Under the pieces are notes generated by a model that was given only the letters and a program-made list of their open reading frames with translations, was not told the DNA's origin and did no database searches. From positions 24,461-88,460 of the forward strand of contig JAECUM010004306.1 of the NCBI GenBank assembly GCA_016617855.1: 64,000 nt of DNA, given 5' to 3'. The DNA is from Megalonaias nervosa (Eukaryota > Mollusca > Bivalvia > Unionida > Unionidae). The translations under genes and the position numbers were made by a program. Shown one piece after another: positions 14,101 to 29,100 of the stretch (positions within the stretch are counted from its first letter, which is position 1; each line of letters begins with the position of its first letter).

Positions 14101-17100
14101 ATATAGTAATTTGAACAAAAGTAGAAGGCCAGTGTCTGCCATGTTGCAGTTATGACAAAAGCAATGCTGTAAAACATGTGACCTTGAACCCAATGTCTAA
14201 AGAAGCAAGCTAACATCTAATGGAATGAATTGCCATAGTTTCAAAGTAATTCATCACAAGTTTAAAAAAAAATCTATCCATGGGTTTTGGAAATGTAAGT
14301 AAATCAAGAAAAACTTTATCCAAAAGTATGACACAAGTTTTTTATGACTGTGTCCTTGACCTCAACCTCAACGGGGGCAAGTGACAGCATCAATGAATGA
14401 AAATTTTTAGCTTTATGAAGATTCTTCCCATGGTATCAAAACAATCAATCAAGGAATTCAAGAAATATAAGAAAATGAAAGTACTGTACCCAAAGTATTA
14501 GTGCAATTTTCAATTACTGTGACTTTGACCACAAGGTCAAAACATGCCAGCATACATGTCACAGAATAAATTGTCTTAGCTTCATAATGATTCATCCAAA
14601 ATGTGAAGAAATCAATAAGGCGGTTTAGGAAATGTAAGCAAATGAGACAACAGTACTGTGAGTAGCACATTATATGCACACCCCATATTTAATAGTCCTC
14701 CTTGTATGCATTAGTAGGGAAAGGATAAGTCTGGAGATTACTAACCGACAGATCTTAATGATCTGGGCCTTTGGTCAAGGTATGCAGTCTTGAACTAAAC
14801 TTAACATGTAGAAACCATTATTTTCTTATTCAGCTTTTTGACCCTGGCCAAGTGCAAGCCATTCACAAAATTTTCTCAAAGATCTTACTTTAGAGAAAAA
14901 GTTCTTGTCAAAGCCTATTTTCAACTGAGGCCTTTGCCTTTTCATCCCAAAATTAATAGACCTTTTCAATACCTTAAGTACAAACCCTCCACAACTTTGG
15001 TTACAGTAAACTGTAAAGAACTGAAGTTATATTGCAAAAGATCATGTTTCTTCTTCAGCCACACTGGCAATGACCTTTGAACTTTTGACCCCAAAGTCAA
15101 TATGCTTCTTTCTTACCCTAAGTGCATGGCATATAGGAAAAGTTTGGTCAAGGTCTGTGATGGAGAATGAATGTGATTGAGCAGAACAATTCTTCTTCTT
15201 TCAGTCACCTTCACTTTTGACCTATTGACACTGAAATTGATAGGCTTCTTCTTTACCCTAAACACAAATCTTTCATAAAGTTTATTTGATTTAGATGCTA
15301 AAGAAGTTGATTTATTGTGGGGAAATTTATTTTTCTTATTTTTGTAACTGTATCCTTTGAGCTTTTTCCCCCAAAATCAACAGGTTGCCTCCTTGTCCCA
15401 AGTACAAGCCATCCACAAAGTCTGGTAACTGTTGATGGTGGACAACTCAAATTATTCTAATGAAATGAAATTGGTATGTGAAAGCTGGACAACCAGTATC
15501 AAAACACTGCTCTGCAATAAACCAAAACCTTACTGCAAATTTTCTGTGGCTGTGAGCTTGACCCCAAGGTATGTGGGGCAAGTGCTCATGTCACAGAATG
15601 AATTATGATGATACATGCCATGTATAAAGACAAAATATCAAGGGGTTTAGGAAATATGTTCAAGTCAAAACTTTTAGTCAAAAATCTTAAACTTCTGATG
15701 CCAAATGCTACAACTGCTGCCAATATGAAAATGACTACTTTGTCAAGCTTCCAACTAGAGTAGGTCTGACAGAAACAAAATGCCTCCCATCTTGATGCTA
15801 CTGACCCATCTTCCAAAGTAGACAGCCAGTGGTTTGTCTGGGGGTGTAGTCTCAACATGACCATAATACTCCATCAGGGTAAAGCTGTGCATTGGGTTTT
15901 TAAGGTTCACTTTCCCCTCAAATCTAAGGATATCCTGGGGCAGCTCCTGAAAAGCAAAGTAAATGAAGAATGTTTTTACTCCTAGCTGGTTTATTCTCAG
16001 TAGAAAGATTCTTTTTAACTGATACTTAAACAAAGAAGATGTAATTCCAACTTTGATGGTTTATTCTCAGTGGTAAGCTTTTTTTAAACTGATGACATCT
16101 ACTACTTTTATTAGTAAATACTGCTATAGACCAGGTATACTTTAGAAAATGTAAATTTAGTTTTGTCCAAAACTAATATTATCAAATTTTGACAAGTTAC
16201 ATTTTAACAACTGCAGAAATAAGCACGGTTTCATTTTAGTGGTACAACCAGTGGTTCTTTCTGCTGCTAGCAAGGATTGTCTTTTTAACATATGCTAAGC
16301 CACAGTTGACATTATCACACTTGTTAAAGAATGGATCAAATGACATTAAACATGGGGAAAAATAAAAATGAACAAATTGTCCAATCAAATTACAGGTAAT
16401 TTAATTGATGCACCAGCCTGTTCTGTTAGAAACACTAGCACAGCTGTTTTAAGTTCAGATGGTTGCAGATATCAGAAAGCTTATACCGTAAGCATAGTCC
16501 ACTGCAGTGAATAGGCTGTGGCCCCTTGCCCTTAATGACAGTGAGTAATCAATTCTACTTAATGATCATGTACAGTGGAACCTTGTTAATCGAGACATCT
16601 TTGTTCCCAGTAAATATATCCGGATTAATGAGTTTTCTGGATAATTGAATCAGTCACATTTTTATTTAACAATGTCATCATGTCATATACATGTATTTGC
16701 TACTTGTACATGTATATTCAATACTAATTGAAATAAATTAATGAATACATCTACTGACTTGAGTTTATTTCACCTTATTACAACATGCACTTGTACATAA
16801 ATATAAGTTCAAAAAATTACTGGCAAATCTTTTTTATGGTGGCCAGTATCTCTACTCATCTGTATTTGCTTGATGGTGTTGCAACTGCTCTGGTGGCCTA
16901 AAATGGGCTTCAAGACAGTGGGGCTGTGGGATTTGAGAACAATGACATGATTAAAATGGGCTTCAAGACAGTGAGTCTGTGTAAATGGAGGATACCGACA
17001 TGATTAAAATGGGCTTCAAGACAGTGGGGCTGTGGGATTTGAGAATAATGACATGATTAAAATAGGCTTCAAGACAGTAAGTCTGTGTAAATGGAGGATA

Positions 17101-20100
17101 CCGACATGATTAAAATGGGCTTCAAGACAGTGGGGTTGTGGGATTTGAGAATAATGACATGATTAAAATAGGCTTCAAGACAGTAAGTCTCTGTAAATGG
17201 AGGATACCGACATGATTAAAATGGGCTTCAAGACAGTGGGGCTGTGGAAATGGAGGATACCGACATGATTAAAATGGGCTTCAAGACAGTGGGGCTGTGG
17301 AAATGGAGGGCACTGACATGATTAAAATGGGCTTCAAGACAGTGGGGCTGTGGAAATGGAGGATACCAACATGATTGAAATGGGCTTCAAGACAGTGGGG
17401 CTGTGGAAATGGAGGATACCGACATGATTAAAATGGGCTTCAAGACAGTGGGGCTGTGGAAATGGAGGGCATTGACATGATTAAAATGGGCTTCAAGACA
17501 GTGGGGCTGTGGAAATGGAGGGCATTGACATGATTAAAATGGGCATCAAGACTTTTGTATAGACTTTTCCCCTCAAAAATCATTAAACAGAATTATATGG
17601 CTGTATATCATATATGCTGAATTGAACTGAAATATAATGCATGCTCAGAGTTTAAGTTTCAAATGCATGCAATAAAAATTACTGTATTTTAGCAGTGGAG
17701 AAAGTCAAGTAAATTTGCAGGCAGTGATAATGTTTCATTGATCTTCATTCTCAGCATACATGGTAACAGTCACTCCAAAATAGCTGTAGATACTATCTAC
17801 AATAAATGTTTCTTCTTTATCTTTGATGTTTGTACATAAACTAAATAAATACAGAGGAACCTTGTTAATCCAGACTACATTTTTCCGTGCCGCAGACGTG
17901 TGACTACTTGTTCCACCCATTCACATCATCATGATACTAGGCTGACTAGTCCTAACACTAACCTCTTAATGCTGAGTGCCTAGTGAGGCAGCTGCTAGTA
18001 CCAGTTTTTATAAGTCTTTGGTATGACCTGGCTAGGGTTTGAACCCGCAACCTCTCACAATGATTTTTGAGGAGAAAATTCTATACAAAAGATTCTGCTG
18101 AGCAAGTATGGATATACATGTATCAGATGGGGATAATTACGGTCTCTGGGTCATACCTTGGAAGCTAAGTCTTTGGGGTTAGGGATGTGCCCATTTTAGT
18201 CATGCCAATATCCTCCATTTCCACAGTCCTCCTGTCTTGAAGCCCATTTTAATTATGCCAATATCTTCCAATTACACAGACTCACTGTCTTGAAGCCCAT
18301 TTTAATCATGTCAATATCCTCAAATCCCACATCCCCACTGTCTTGAAGCCTATTTTAATCATGTCAATATCCTCTAATTCCACAGTCCCACTGTCTTGAA
18401 GCCCATTTTAATCATGTCAACATCCTCAAATCCCACAGCCCAAGTCTTGTATCTGTGATGTACTATGAATTAATTTGTTTTCATGGGTATCAATTTTCAT
18501 GGTTCTATGAAGAATAAATTCTTTACATTTGTAATCAAATCTGTAGATTGGGAAAGTGGTCCTACGTTTTCACAAAGCAATCACTGATCTTGGGTTTCTA
18601 AATATGTTAGCTGTAGCAAGCATGAAATTTACAGAAATACAGAAGTTACATTGTTACCTCAATTCTCTGTACTTTTTCTTTCTGAGTTATTGTCTTATTA
18701 AAGGATTCCACCATGATTTTAAATGTAGTGTTGGCTGAAAAGTATGGAGCCTGTAAAGTAAAGAAGTACTATCATTAAGATATATATCTAGACAGTAAAA
18801 GACAATTATTTTTCTCTGTTCATTAATTTATGTACTAATGAAAATTAAAAATTTTCCGCCAAAAATATCTTGTTTGAAAATTCCCAAATATCTTGTCTGG
18901 AAAATCATATCTTGTCTGGAAAATTCCCAAATATCTTTTTTGGAAAATTATATCTTGTCTGGAAAATTCCCAAATATCCCTAGGGAATGGTCATAAATGA
19001 TACAATTACTTTAATTTTCATAAACTATTGGTAATTTCACAAACCATGGCAGATATCAAGTTGCTTAATCTGTCTGAATGGACAAAAAGTATAATAAAAA
19101 TCAATCACTGATTATAATAATGTATGCAACTGCTGACTGGAGCGAGTTCTAATACTCAAATTGTTTTCCAACATAAAAATTGTCTCTGACAACATAGTGT
19201 ATTGCTGAAATGATTTACATCTATTAAAATTATCTCAGATGAAAATTTGAAAGGTAAGCTATAGAGATTCTGACAAATATCATCTATTTAATACTTTTTT
19301 AATACAGGTAAAAAATTCCTTAATTTCTGTTCCAGTATGAATTTTGTATTTTTCATCAACTTTAAATATGCAATTAAAGTTTGGAATATTATGCACTATT
19401 GAAAATTATTACAATTTTGAAACTTTGGTGGACAGAAGCTTAAAGGGTCTGGATATTTACATTAATGATGGCATTGCAATTCATACGACAATTACCACAT
19501 ACATAAAATGGGCTTTTCAGCTGTATATTTTAATGATGAACTAATAATTAGGGAGTAAATTGTATTAGAATATATTGAATTTAAATAAATATATTTTTAT
19601 ATCAGCACTTCTTCATAAACATGAAAATATATTGCGTAGTAAGAGTAAGCAATGAATGAATATATTCAATCTCTGTAATTATGTCAATGATTCAATTTGT
19701 TACTGTCTATTCTTGCAAACTGCACAGAACTGGATCTAATAGCACATAATGCACCAGCAGATTTAGGTCTGTGCAGCCTGTTAGGAGTAATCAGTACAAC
19801 AACACAGACCCTGATCTGCTGACACACTATGCAATGTCAGATCCATGTCTATGCAGCTTGTTAGGAGTAATCAGTAAAATAACACAGACCTTGATCTGCT
19901 GACACATTATGCAATGGTAGATCAGGGTCTATCTGCTTGCAGCTGGACTACACTTACAAGTGAGCATAGATGGTAATAAAAGTCACTATGTACAGACTAT
20001 ATACTGATATGTATTTGTGAAACATTCTTTACAAGGGAAAACTTTTCAATCACTCTCAAAATGTACAGGCACTGTAGGTTTAATTTGCTCTGATAAAGCC

Positions 20101-23100
20101 AACTTGTGTGGATGACATTACTAAGCTTGAACTCATCCTATCAAATCCTATGGTGTATAATACAATATATTTTGTTTAATCACTTTAAATTTCCTCATAA
20201 TAATTCGGTTTGTTGCACTTTCTTTTGCCACAGAAGTGTTGTTCTTAACAAACATATAAGGAAACAAAATTTTGTGAAAAACAAGAATATACAAGGTTCA
20301 AAAATTTTTGTCAAGATATCAATCTGATATGCAAACATAATGGATTGTGAGCCATTTTTTAAACACAGACAAGACATTCATGCATAAGAAACACCTAATG
20401 TCTTAATTACAGATGTTTATAGTGTCAGCAAACAATTACTATAACATATAAAATGTTTAATGTTGGAAAATATTAAAAAAGCTAAGTGTAATAGTTTTTG
20501 GCCAGACCCTAGGGTGCAAAAGCTGATCGATCTGCCATGATCAGGTGTTATCTGTAAAGTCAGGTGTTATCTGTAAAGTCAGGTGTTATCAGTAAAGTCA
20601 GGTGTTATCTGTAAGGCAACTGCAATTTGCTGTTTGAGTTAACCTGTATGTTATAAAATTTTACTAATTTAGGGTCTAAAATATGTCAAAACCATATTAA
20701 CCTGATGGCCATCAGAACAAAAACCTAGACTGGCAGCAAAATATTCAGCAACCAAGAAAATTAAAGATGGGTATTAAGTAATCATTCTCCTTTGTGAAAT
20801 ATTTTGTATACAATGAGTTATTTTACCATACAGGGGCTATGTGGCAACATGAATTCAGCATACAGTAACTCAGACCCAAAATTCTAGTATCCCCTGGATT
20901 CCTATCACAAGATGGTGTCAGACATTAATATTTCATGTAATGACCATGCCATTCTTAGGTTTATTCCAAACTACTAAAGGGTTATGTTGATAATCATGAC
21001 CTACACATTGCAACTACATTAACTGGTTACACATTTTTGTGTTCTACATATCTGTTCTGTGGTTAATGAGCTGTGATAAATCTCACATGTAATCACTTTT
21101 TATTGTTCACTATTTTTGCTTATGTATAAGACTTACATCCAAATGAAGACATTACAGACCTAGAGATGTCATTATATAATGCGCTAGCTAATAAAAGTCT
21201 ATTCAGTACAGCAAACAATATACACCCTCAAGCATGTCAGACAACCAATAGGACATGAGTAAGCTAAGTGGAGAAAAAGCATGCTTGACAACCAATTGGA
21301 CATACAAGCTAAGTGGAGAAAAAGCATGCTTGACAACCAACTGGACATACAAGCTAAGTGGAGAAAAAGCATGCTTGACAACCAATTGGACATACAAGAG
21401 TAAGCTAAGTGGTGAAAAAGCACACTTGACAACCAATTGGACATACAAGCTAAGTAGAGAAAAAGCATGCCAACCAACCAATAGAGCATACATGAGTAAG
21501 CTAAGCGAAGAAAAAGCATGCTTGACAACCAATTGGACATACAAGCTAAGTAGAAAAAAGCATGCTTGACAACCAATTGGACATACAAGCCAAGTGGAAA
21601 AAAGCATGCTTGACAACCAATTGGACATACAAGCCAAGTGGAAAAAAGCATGCTTGACAACCAATTGGACATACAAGCTATGTGGAAAAAAGCATGCTTA
21701 ACAACCAATAGGGCATACAAGAGCAAGCGAAGTGGAGATAAAGCATACTCTGAGTCAAACAGTTTGGTAACAATGAAGGCAATTTCATTTTGTAAATCTT
21801 TTTTCAAGGTGAAGCAATACATGACTCCTTCCTAATTTACTCTAGAAACAAGGATAGACTTACCATTCTGTCTGTGTGAAATGTGCCCAGATTTCTGTAC
21901 ATTTCCTCATGGCTTGTTCCCTGGCCCCACAATTCGTATGCAGACCTAACAGAACATACATCATATATAGCAATTTCTATGTCGACAGCATAAAATTGTG
22001 ATATCTATGTTGAGTTTCTGTTGCAATTTTGACATTTCCCTCAGTAAGATTTTTCAACCAAGCATTCTGAAGGTTTCAATTAATTTTATTTCCAATTAAA
22101 AACAAGTGACTAGATAACAAGCACTAAGACTTTCCATGTCTTTTATAAATGATGCAAGAAACTCCATCATGTAAATCTTTTGGTCTATGACCAGTAAAGC
22201 CAAAAATTACTCTGGAAATTGTTATAACAGCTGTAGAACATGTACTGAATGACTTCAGTATAAATAAATATTAAATGGTATGTTGATTCTTTAAAGGTAC
22301 ATGCGACAGGTTAAGGTGTGAAAATACTTCTTTACCTGACAAGCACTGTTCGACTCATTATCTGTCTGGCCCCATCTTCAGAAGGCAGGTCCACCACCAA
22401 AAATGGGTCCTGACAACAACAATGTACAAGGATGAAGTTTACTGACAACACTGCTTGCTGCATCCAAAAATGACACACACATGAAGACCAAATGATCCTG
22501 GCTTATACAAAACTACAGTGTTTGTGGAATACATGTCATCAAATCTACATTATAAGCACTTATATAAAGAACACACAGACTTTCTAGTCAATTATGCCAA
22601 AAGTAATTGCATGTGTTTATGTGTGTAACAGACAGATAAGTCTAAGATGTAAAATTTACCCTAATAATGACTTTAACTCCTTAATATTCAGTATTAGTGT
22701 AACGACTTAATATCAGCTTTCTCCTTATTCTGCATGTTCCTTCTCACTATCTTTTGTGTACTACTAGCAATCATCTGTATGTATTATATGTTACAGCTGG
22801 CAATCATATGTAATACATGTTACATGTGGTAATCTTATGTATTACATGTTAAACCAGTTTATCATATGCATTATATGTTACATGAGGTAATCTTATTTAT
22901 TACATGTTAAACCTGTTTATCATATGCATTATATGTTACATGAGGTAATCTTATGTATTACATGTTACACCTGGTAATCATATGTATTATATGTTACAAC
23001 TGGTAATAATCTGTATATATTATAATGTAACACCTGGTCATCATATGCATGATTATGTCTTTATGGCAATCCATGTGTTCGCATGGACTGTCATACAGAC

Positions 23101-26100
23101 AAATGGATTGCCATACAGACACATGGACTGCTATACAGACACATGAACTGCCATACAGATGTATGGACAGCCATACAGAGACACAGACTGCCATACAGAT
23201 ACATAGACTGCCATACAGACACATAGACTGCCATACAGACACATGAACTGCCATACATACCCATGAATACAGACACATGAACTGCCATACAGACCCATGA
23301 ACTGCCATACAGACACAGACTGACATACAGACACAGAGACTGCCATACAGACACATGGATTGCCATACAGACACACAGATTGCTGTACAGACACATATAC
23401 TGCCATACAGACACATGAACTGACATACAGACACATAGACTGCCATACACACATAGATTGCCATAGAGACACACAGACTCCCATACAGACACATGGATTG
23501 CCATACAAACACATTAACTGCCATAGAGTCACATAGACTGCCATGCAGACACATGGATTGCCATACAAATATATTGCCATACAGACACATAGACTGCCAT
23601 ACTGACACACAGACTGTCATACACACACAGATTGCCATATACACATATAACTGCCATATAAACACATAGACCGCCATACAAACACATAGACTGTCATACA
23701 GACATACATGCTGCCATTCAGACACATGGACTGTCATACATACACATAGACTGCCAAACAGACACATGAACTGCCATACAGACATGTACACTGCCATATA
23801 GGCACATATACTGCCAGACAGACACATGGATTGCCATACAGACATGGATTGCCATACAGACACATAGACTGCCTTAATGACACATGGATTGCCATACAGA
23901 CACATGGATTGCTATACAAACACATGGATTGCCATACAGATGCATAGGTTGTCATAGACATGTGGATTGCCATACAGACACATATTTTGCCATACTGACA
24001 CATGAACTGCCTTACAGATACATAGACTGCCATACAGACACATAGATTGCTATATGAACTACCATACATGCACAGAGACTGCCATACAGACACATGAACT
24101 GCCATACAGACACATAGATTGCCATCCTGACACATGGATTGCCATACAGACACATAGACTGTCATACAGACACATGGATTGCCATACAGACACATGAAGT
24201 GTTATACAGACACATAGACTGCCATATAGACACATGAACTGCCATACAGACACACAGACTGGCATACAGACACATGAATTGCAATGCAGACACAAAGACT
24301 GCCATACAGACACAGATTGTCGTACAGACACATAGACTGCCATACAGACATGTGGACTGCCATAGAGACACATGGATTGCCATACAGGCACATAGACTGC
24401 CTTACTGACACAGGGATTGCCATACAGACACATAGATTGCCATACAGATACATAGACTGCCATACAGACACACAGATTGCCATACTTGTAAGAAGCAATA
24501 GTGATTAACTGAACCAAAAAAATGTGCTTCAACTACCGGACTTGTAATTTGTTTGATGCACCTATGATAAAACTCTTGGTGCTTGTGTCATATATTTAAG
24601 TTGACTGAATTATATCAGCTATATGTACTTGTCTCAAATAACTGAAAAACTATCAAATGTTTGTATTGTATCAAAATGTATTTATTTTCCAGCTTGTTAA
24701 CTGCCTACAAAGAAAACAAAGAACAACAGATAGCATGAAACCTGATCAAATATGACCTTGAACCATACAAGTAAATTTAAATGAAAATATCAAACATGGC
24801 TAGAATGAGCCACTGACAAAAAAGTAGTGATCCTTATTATCAGAGTTTTTCACTTGCATAAATGATAATTAGCACTGAGAAATATATAATGAAAACAAAA
24901 ATAGCAATAAAACAGTGATTAATTAGAATAACTGCGGAGCTAGCTAGTATCATTTCAGTTTGTCAATATTTCCTAGGGAGACCAAAAAACCTTCTCTGTT
25001 AAGTCTTCTTGATTTCTTGGCTAAATGTAAAATATAAATAGTTATACAAGAGTACCACTGGTTTTTATGGCTACTAAATGGCACACACGATAGAGATGGA
25101 CCACCCAGGTTCTGTACCTAATAAGTACTGCATTAAGTTTTAATTCATACAGTATCAGTCATCTCATTTGCTACATGTCGGTCACAGTGTCTGAAAACTT
25201 ACCATAATATTTTAGTAGTGACTTTTGATTTGATGTGAAATTCTTTATCTTGCCCTCAGGGGTTAATTAGATCATGGCCTGAAGGTGATAAACACATCGT
25301 GATCAATCAAGGACCTACTCATGTACCAAGTATAAGTTACTGACCTCACCATTAGACAGCTGAAGAGAGTCATTGGTTAGTTACTCAGAATAGTCACCTT
25401 TTTAAGTCATTTTGATTTATAGATGAAATAATAAAATTATGTTACCTCAAGTCCTGTATGATTTTAAATTATCCAAGCTTACTTGATTGGGACTTTTAAC
25501 CATGTGAAAGTGTGATTATTTATCCATGCCTTTTGTTTAATATCAGCCAGGAAGTTGCTGTACCTCCATAAGAGCTGATGCATGCTATAATTATGTACTT
25601 ACAAATAATTATTATAATAATTTTTGATTATCTAAAATATGCCTGCTTTTAGCACACAAAAAAAAAATTTCTTTGCATAAAATATTAGAAGACAACAAAT
25701 TATTATTATGAATTAATTAGTGAAAAAGAGGATATGAAAATTTTCTGACAGTACAGTGTATTTTCAAAAGAGGATATGAAAATTTCCTGACAGTACAGTG
25801 TATTTTTAAAAGAGGATATGAAAATTTCCTGACAATATGGTGTATTTTGAAAAGAAGATATGAACATTTACTGACAATACAATATATCTGGAAAACCGGA
25901 TATGAAAATTTACTGACAATATGATGTATTTTGAAAAGATGATATGAAGGTTGACTGACAATATGGTATATTTTGAAAAGAGGATGTGATAACTGACTGA
26001 AAATATAGTGTATTTTGAAAATAGGGTGTGACTGACTGACAATACAGTGTATTTTGCAAAGAAGATATGAAAATTGACTGAAAATACAGTGTATTTTGAA

Positions 26101-29100
26101 AAAAAAACAACTATAAGATTATTCCCCACCTTCTTATCAATACACGCTTCATGAAGGTCAAACTTTATGTTGTATAAACTTGCCAAAGACTTCAACTCCT
26201 GTAATGAAAAAGTGTATATTTATGCAGAACAGTAAAAGTCTGAGTAATAAATCTACTGATTATCAACATTTTTATTTACTGTTGACTGAAAATTAAGAAT
26301 TCTTTTTCTTCCAAATGAAAGTGGGGAAAAGAATCCTGATTTACACAGATGTTTGTAAACAAATACATTTTCGACTAAAATTGGCATCTCTGAAATAATG
26401 TGTTCTTTTTCAAAAGCAGATCCTGAAAACCTAATGTATCTATTCTACCACTATCCAATTGTGACATCCTTTCGAATAGATACTTGTGGATGGATAGTGA
26501 CCAAGTGTACATATTCAGGGTCAACATAATTTACCGGCGGATCAGGGTCTACATAATGTACCGGCAGATCAGGGTCTACATAATATACCGGTGGATCAGG
26601 GTCTGTTATTTGTTGTACCAATTACTCCTAACATACTGTATAGACTCATATCTACTGGAGCACCCGCCTCAAATGCAGGAGGTTGTGGGTTCGATCCCCG
26701 GCCGAGTCACACCAAAGACTTACAAAAATGGTATTAACAGCTGCCTCGCTTGGCACTCAGCGTTAAGAGGTTAGTGTTAGGACTGGTCGGCCTGGTGTCA
26801 GGATAATGTGACTGGGTGGGACATCATGCCACATGTCTGCAGCATGATGCCCCAGTGCTAGACATCACAGCGATATGACTGAAAAATTGTTAAAGCTACG
26901 TTAAAAATCTAAGTCACACACACACACACACACTCATATCTGCTGTTGCATTATGTGACAGCAGATCTGGATGTGTGCAGTTGCAGTCATGCTCAACTTA
27001 CAAGCAAGTATATGTGGTATCATTGTAAAGTTTGAATATACTTAATTTTTATGAAACAGAAATATATATTGCTTTTAAAAATTTTAACCATGTCAAAGAA
27101 AGTGGAGCTGGTACTTAAATTTAGTAAATTTAGGAACCATCCTAACACTTTGCATGGTAGCTATACAGTAATCAGTAATGTATCCTAATCATTTGTAAGT
27201 GTGATCATGAAGAGCAAGGGAATCAAGTAAAAGGCAATTCAGTGAATGAAATAAACTTTGCATCATAGACAGGATTCAACGGTGAAGCGAGATCAAAAGT
27301 TTGTAGTCAAAAATCAAAATTGCAGAGTCAATACTCAGAGACTGGCTCAAGGGTGAGTGGAAATTTTTTGGGATTACTTGCATGATGTTGGTTCTGATGA
27401 TGGATTCAAACAAAAGTGGACAAAGACTGCAAACAATTCAGAATTAATTGATGCTTTGTACACCTGACACCTGGTTCACACAGCAACATGAACAAGGTGT
27501 TCCTATCTCTGGAACAATTCTCAAGGTCCAGGCAGAGAAAATGTCAAAAGTATGGTTAATGACTTTGATTTCATGGTGTACCATGGATAATTTTGATATT
27601 CCAGCACCAACATATACTAAAACAAAATCTGTTGTTGGGATAGACAAGCTTGGCAAATTGGGTAGTAAAATGTGAATGTGAAGTATTATTTGTCAAAGTG
27701 TCACAAACTGTAATATTATCATATTCTCATTTGCATTTTTTATAATTTTTTTATTAGACCCATTAAATTCATTTTTGGAAATGATTAACATTTGTGAATT
27801 TATATTTTTACATTCTACTCTAACATAATCTATCTAGTTACATGTATAGAAGAATAAAAAAATGAAATCAACACAAACTTTGATGTTTCTCAAAATGAAT
27901 ATCAATCATTTTTAAAACAGAAATCTTGTTGAATGAACAATAAAACTAGAATGTATCCAATTCAACACAAAAAGCAGTGATATAATACACAATGTGTTTA
28001 GTGGTACACATGTTAACTGTACAGAAACCATTTTAAATAATATCGTTAATGATCTCTTCAATACAGTTTATCATGAAATTAAGGTAATTTATGAAGAAAA
28101 ATAAACTACTCCATCATAAAGAGATATTTATTCACAGTATTTTCAATACAATTATAAAACGAGTATTCAACAATCTATAATGCCACCACTCCAACACTGT
28201 TGCCCCCCTCCATCGATTTCCATCCATTTCTTACTTTTCTTACTTTGTAATTTGAACCCGAGTTTATAGTGTGGTCAATTGTTTTAAACCCCCTTGCATG
28301 TGAGTTATCAAGCATGATGCCCCAGTGCTAGACATCACTTTAAACTGCCACACTGCTGATATCATAGTGATAGGACTAAATTTGTTCAAGCTATGTTGGG
28401 GCCCCGAGTGGCCGAGTGGTCTAAAGCGCTCTCTGTTACGGATCACTGCCATCTCACCTCTGTCTGCGTGGGTTCGAGTCTAGGATTCGGCGAATGTGGA
28501 TATGTGAGAAAGCTTGCCAGTAGCTTCTCGTGGGTTGGTGGTTCTTTCCAGGCATTTCCCGGTTTCTTCCTCCACCATTAATACTGGCCGCCATGTATAG
28601 CCTATCGTGTGCTGAAAAATGGCGTTATGCCCCACAACAACAACAACAAGCTATGTTAAATCCAAAAGACACAAACACAAAAATCCACAAATAACCAATA
28701 TGTTTTAATCTTATGCAAAATATATCTTTCATGCAGAATCATTTTATTTACAAATACAGATATATTACTATGACATTATCTCCTTATAGCTAAATCTATT
28801 TCTATGACATTATCTCCTTATGGCTAAATCTATTTCTATGACATTATCTCCTTATGGCTAAATCTATTTCTATGACATTATCTCCTTATGGCTAAATCTA
28901 TTACTATGACATTATCTCCTTATGGCTAAATCTATTACTATGACATTATCTCCTTATAGCTAAATCTATTTCTATGACATTATCTCCTTATGGCTAAATC
29001 TATTTCTATGACATTATCTCCTTATGGCTAAATCTATTTCTATGACATTATCTCCTTATGGCTAAATCTATTACTATGACATTATCTCCTTATGGCTAAA

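Noticed and set aside
21199..21822. 207-codon minus frame and related frames
   Set aside because: They arise from the 45 bp tandem repeat (a multiple of three) and show only that periodicity; no splice or start context.
22994..24532. Several overlapping minus frames of 137-303 codons
   Set aside because: They are read-through of the 20 bp minisatellite in all three registers.
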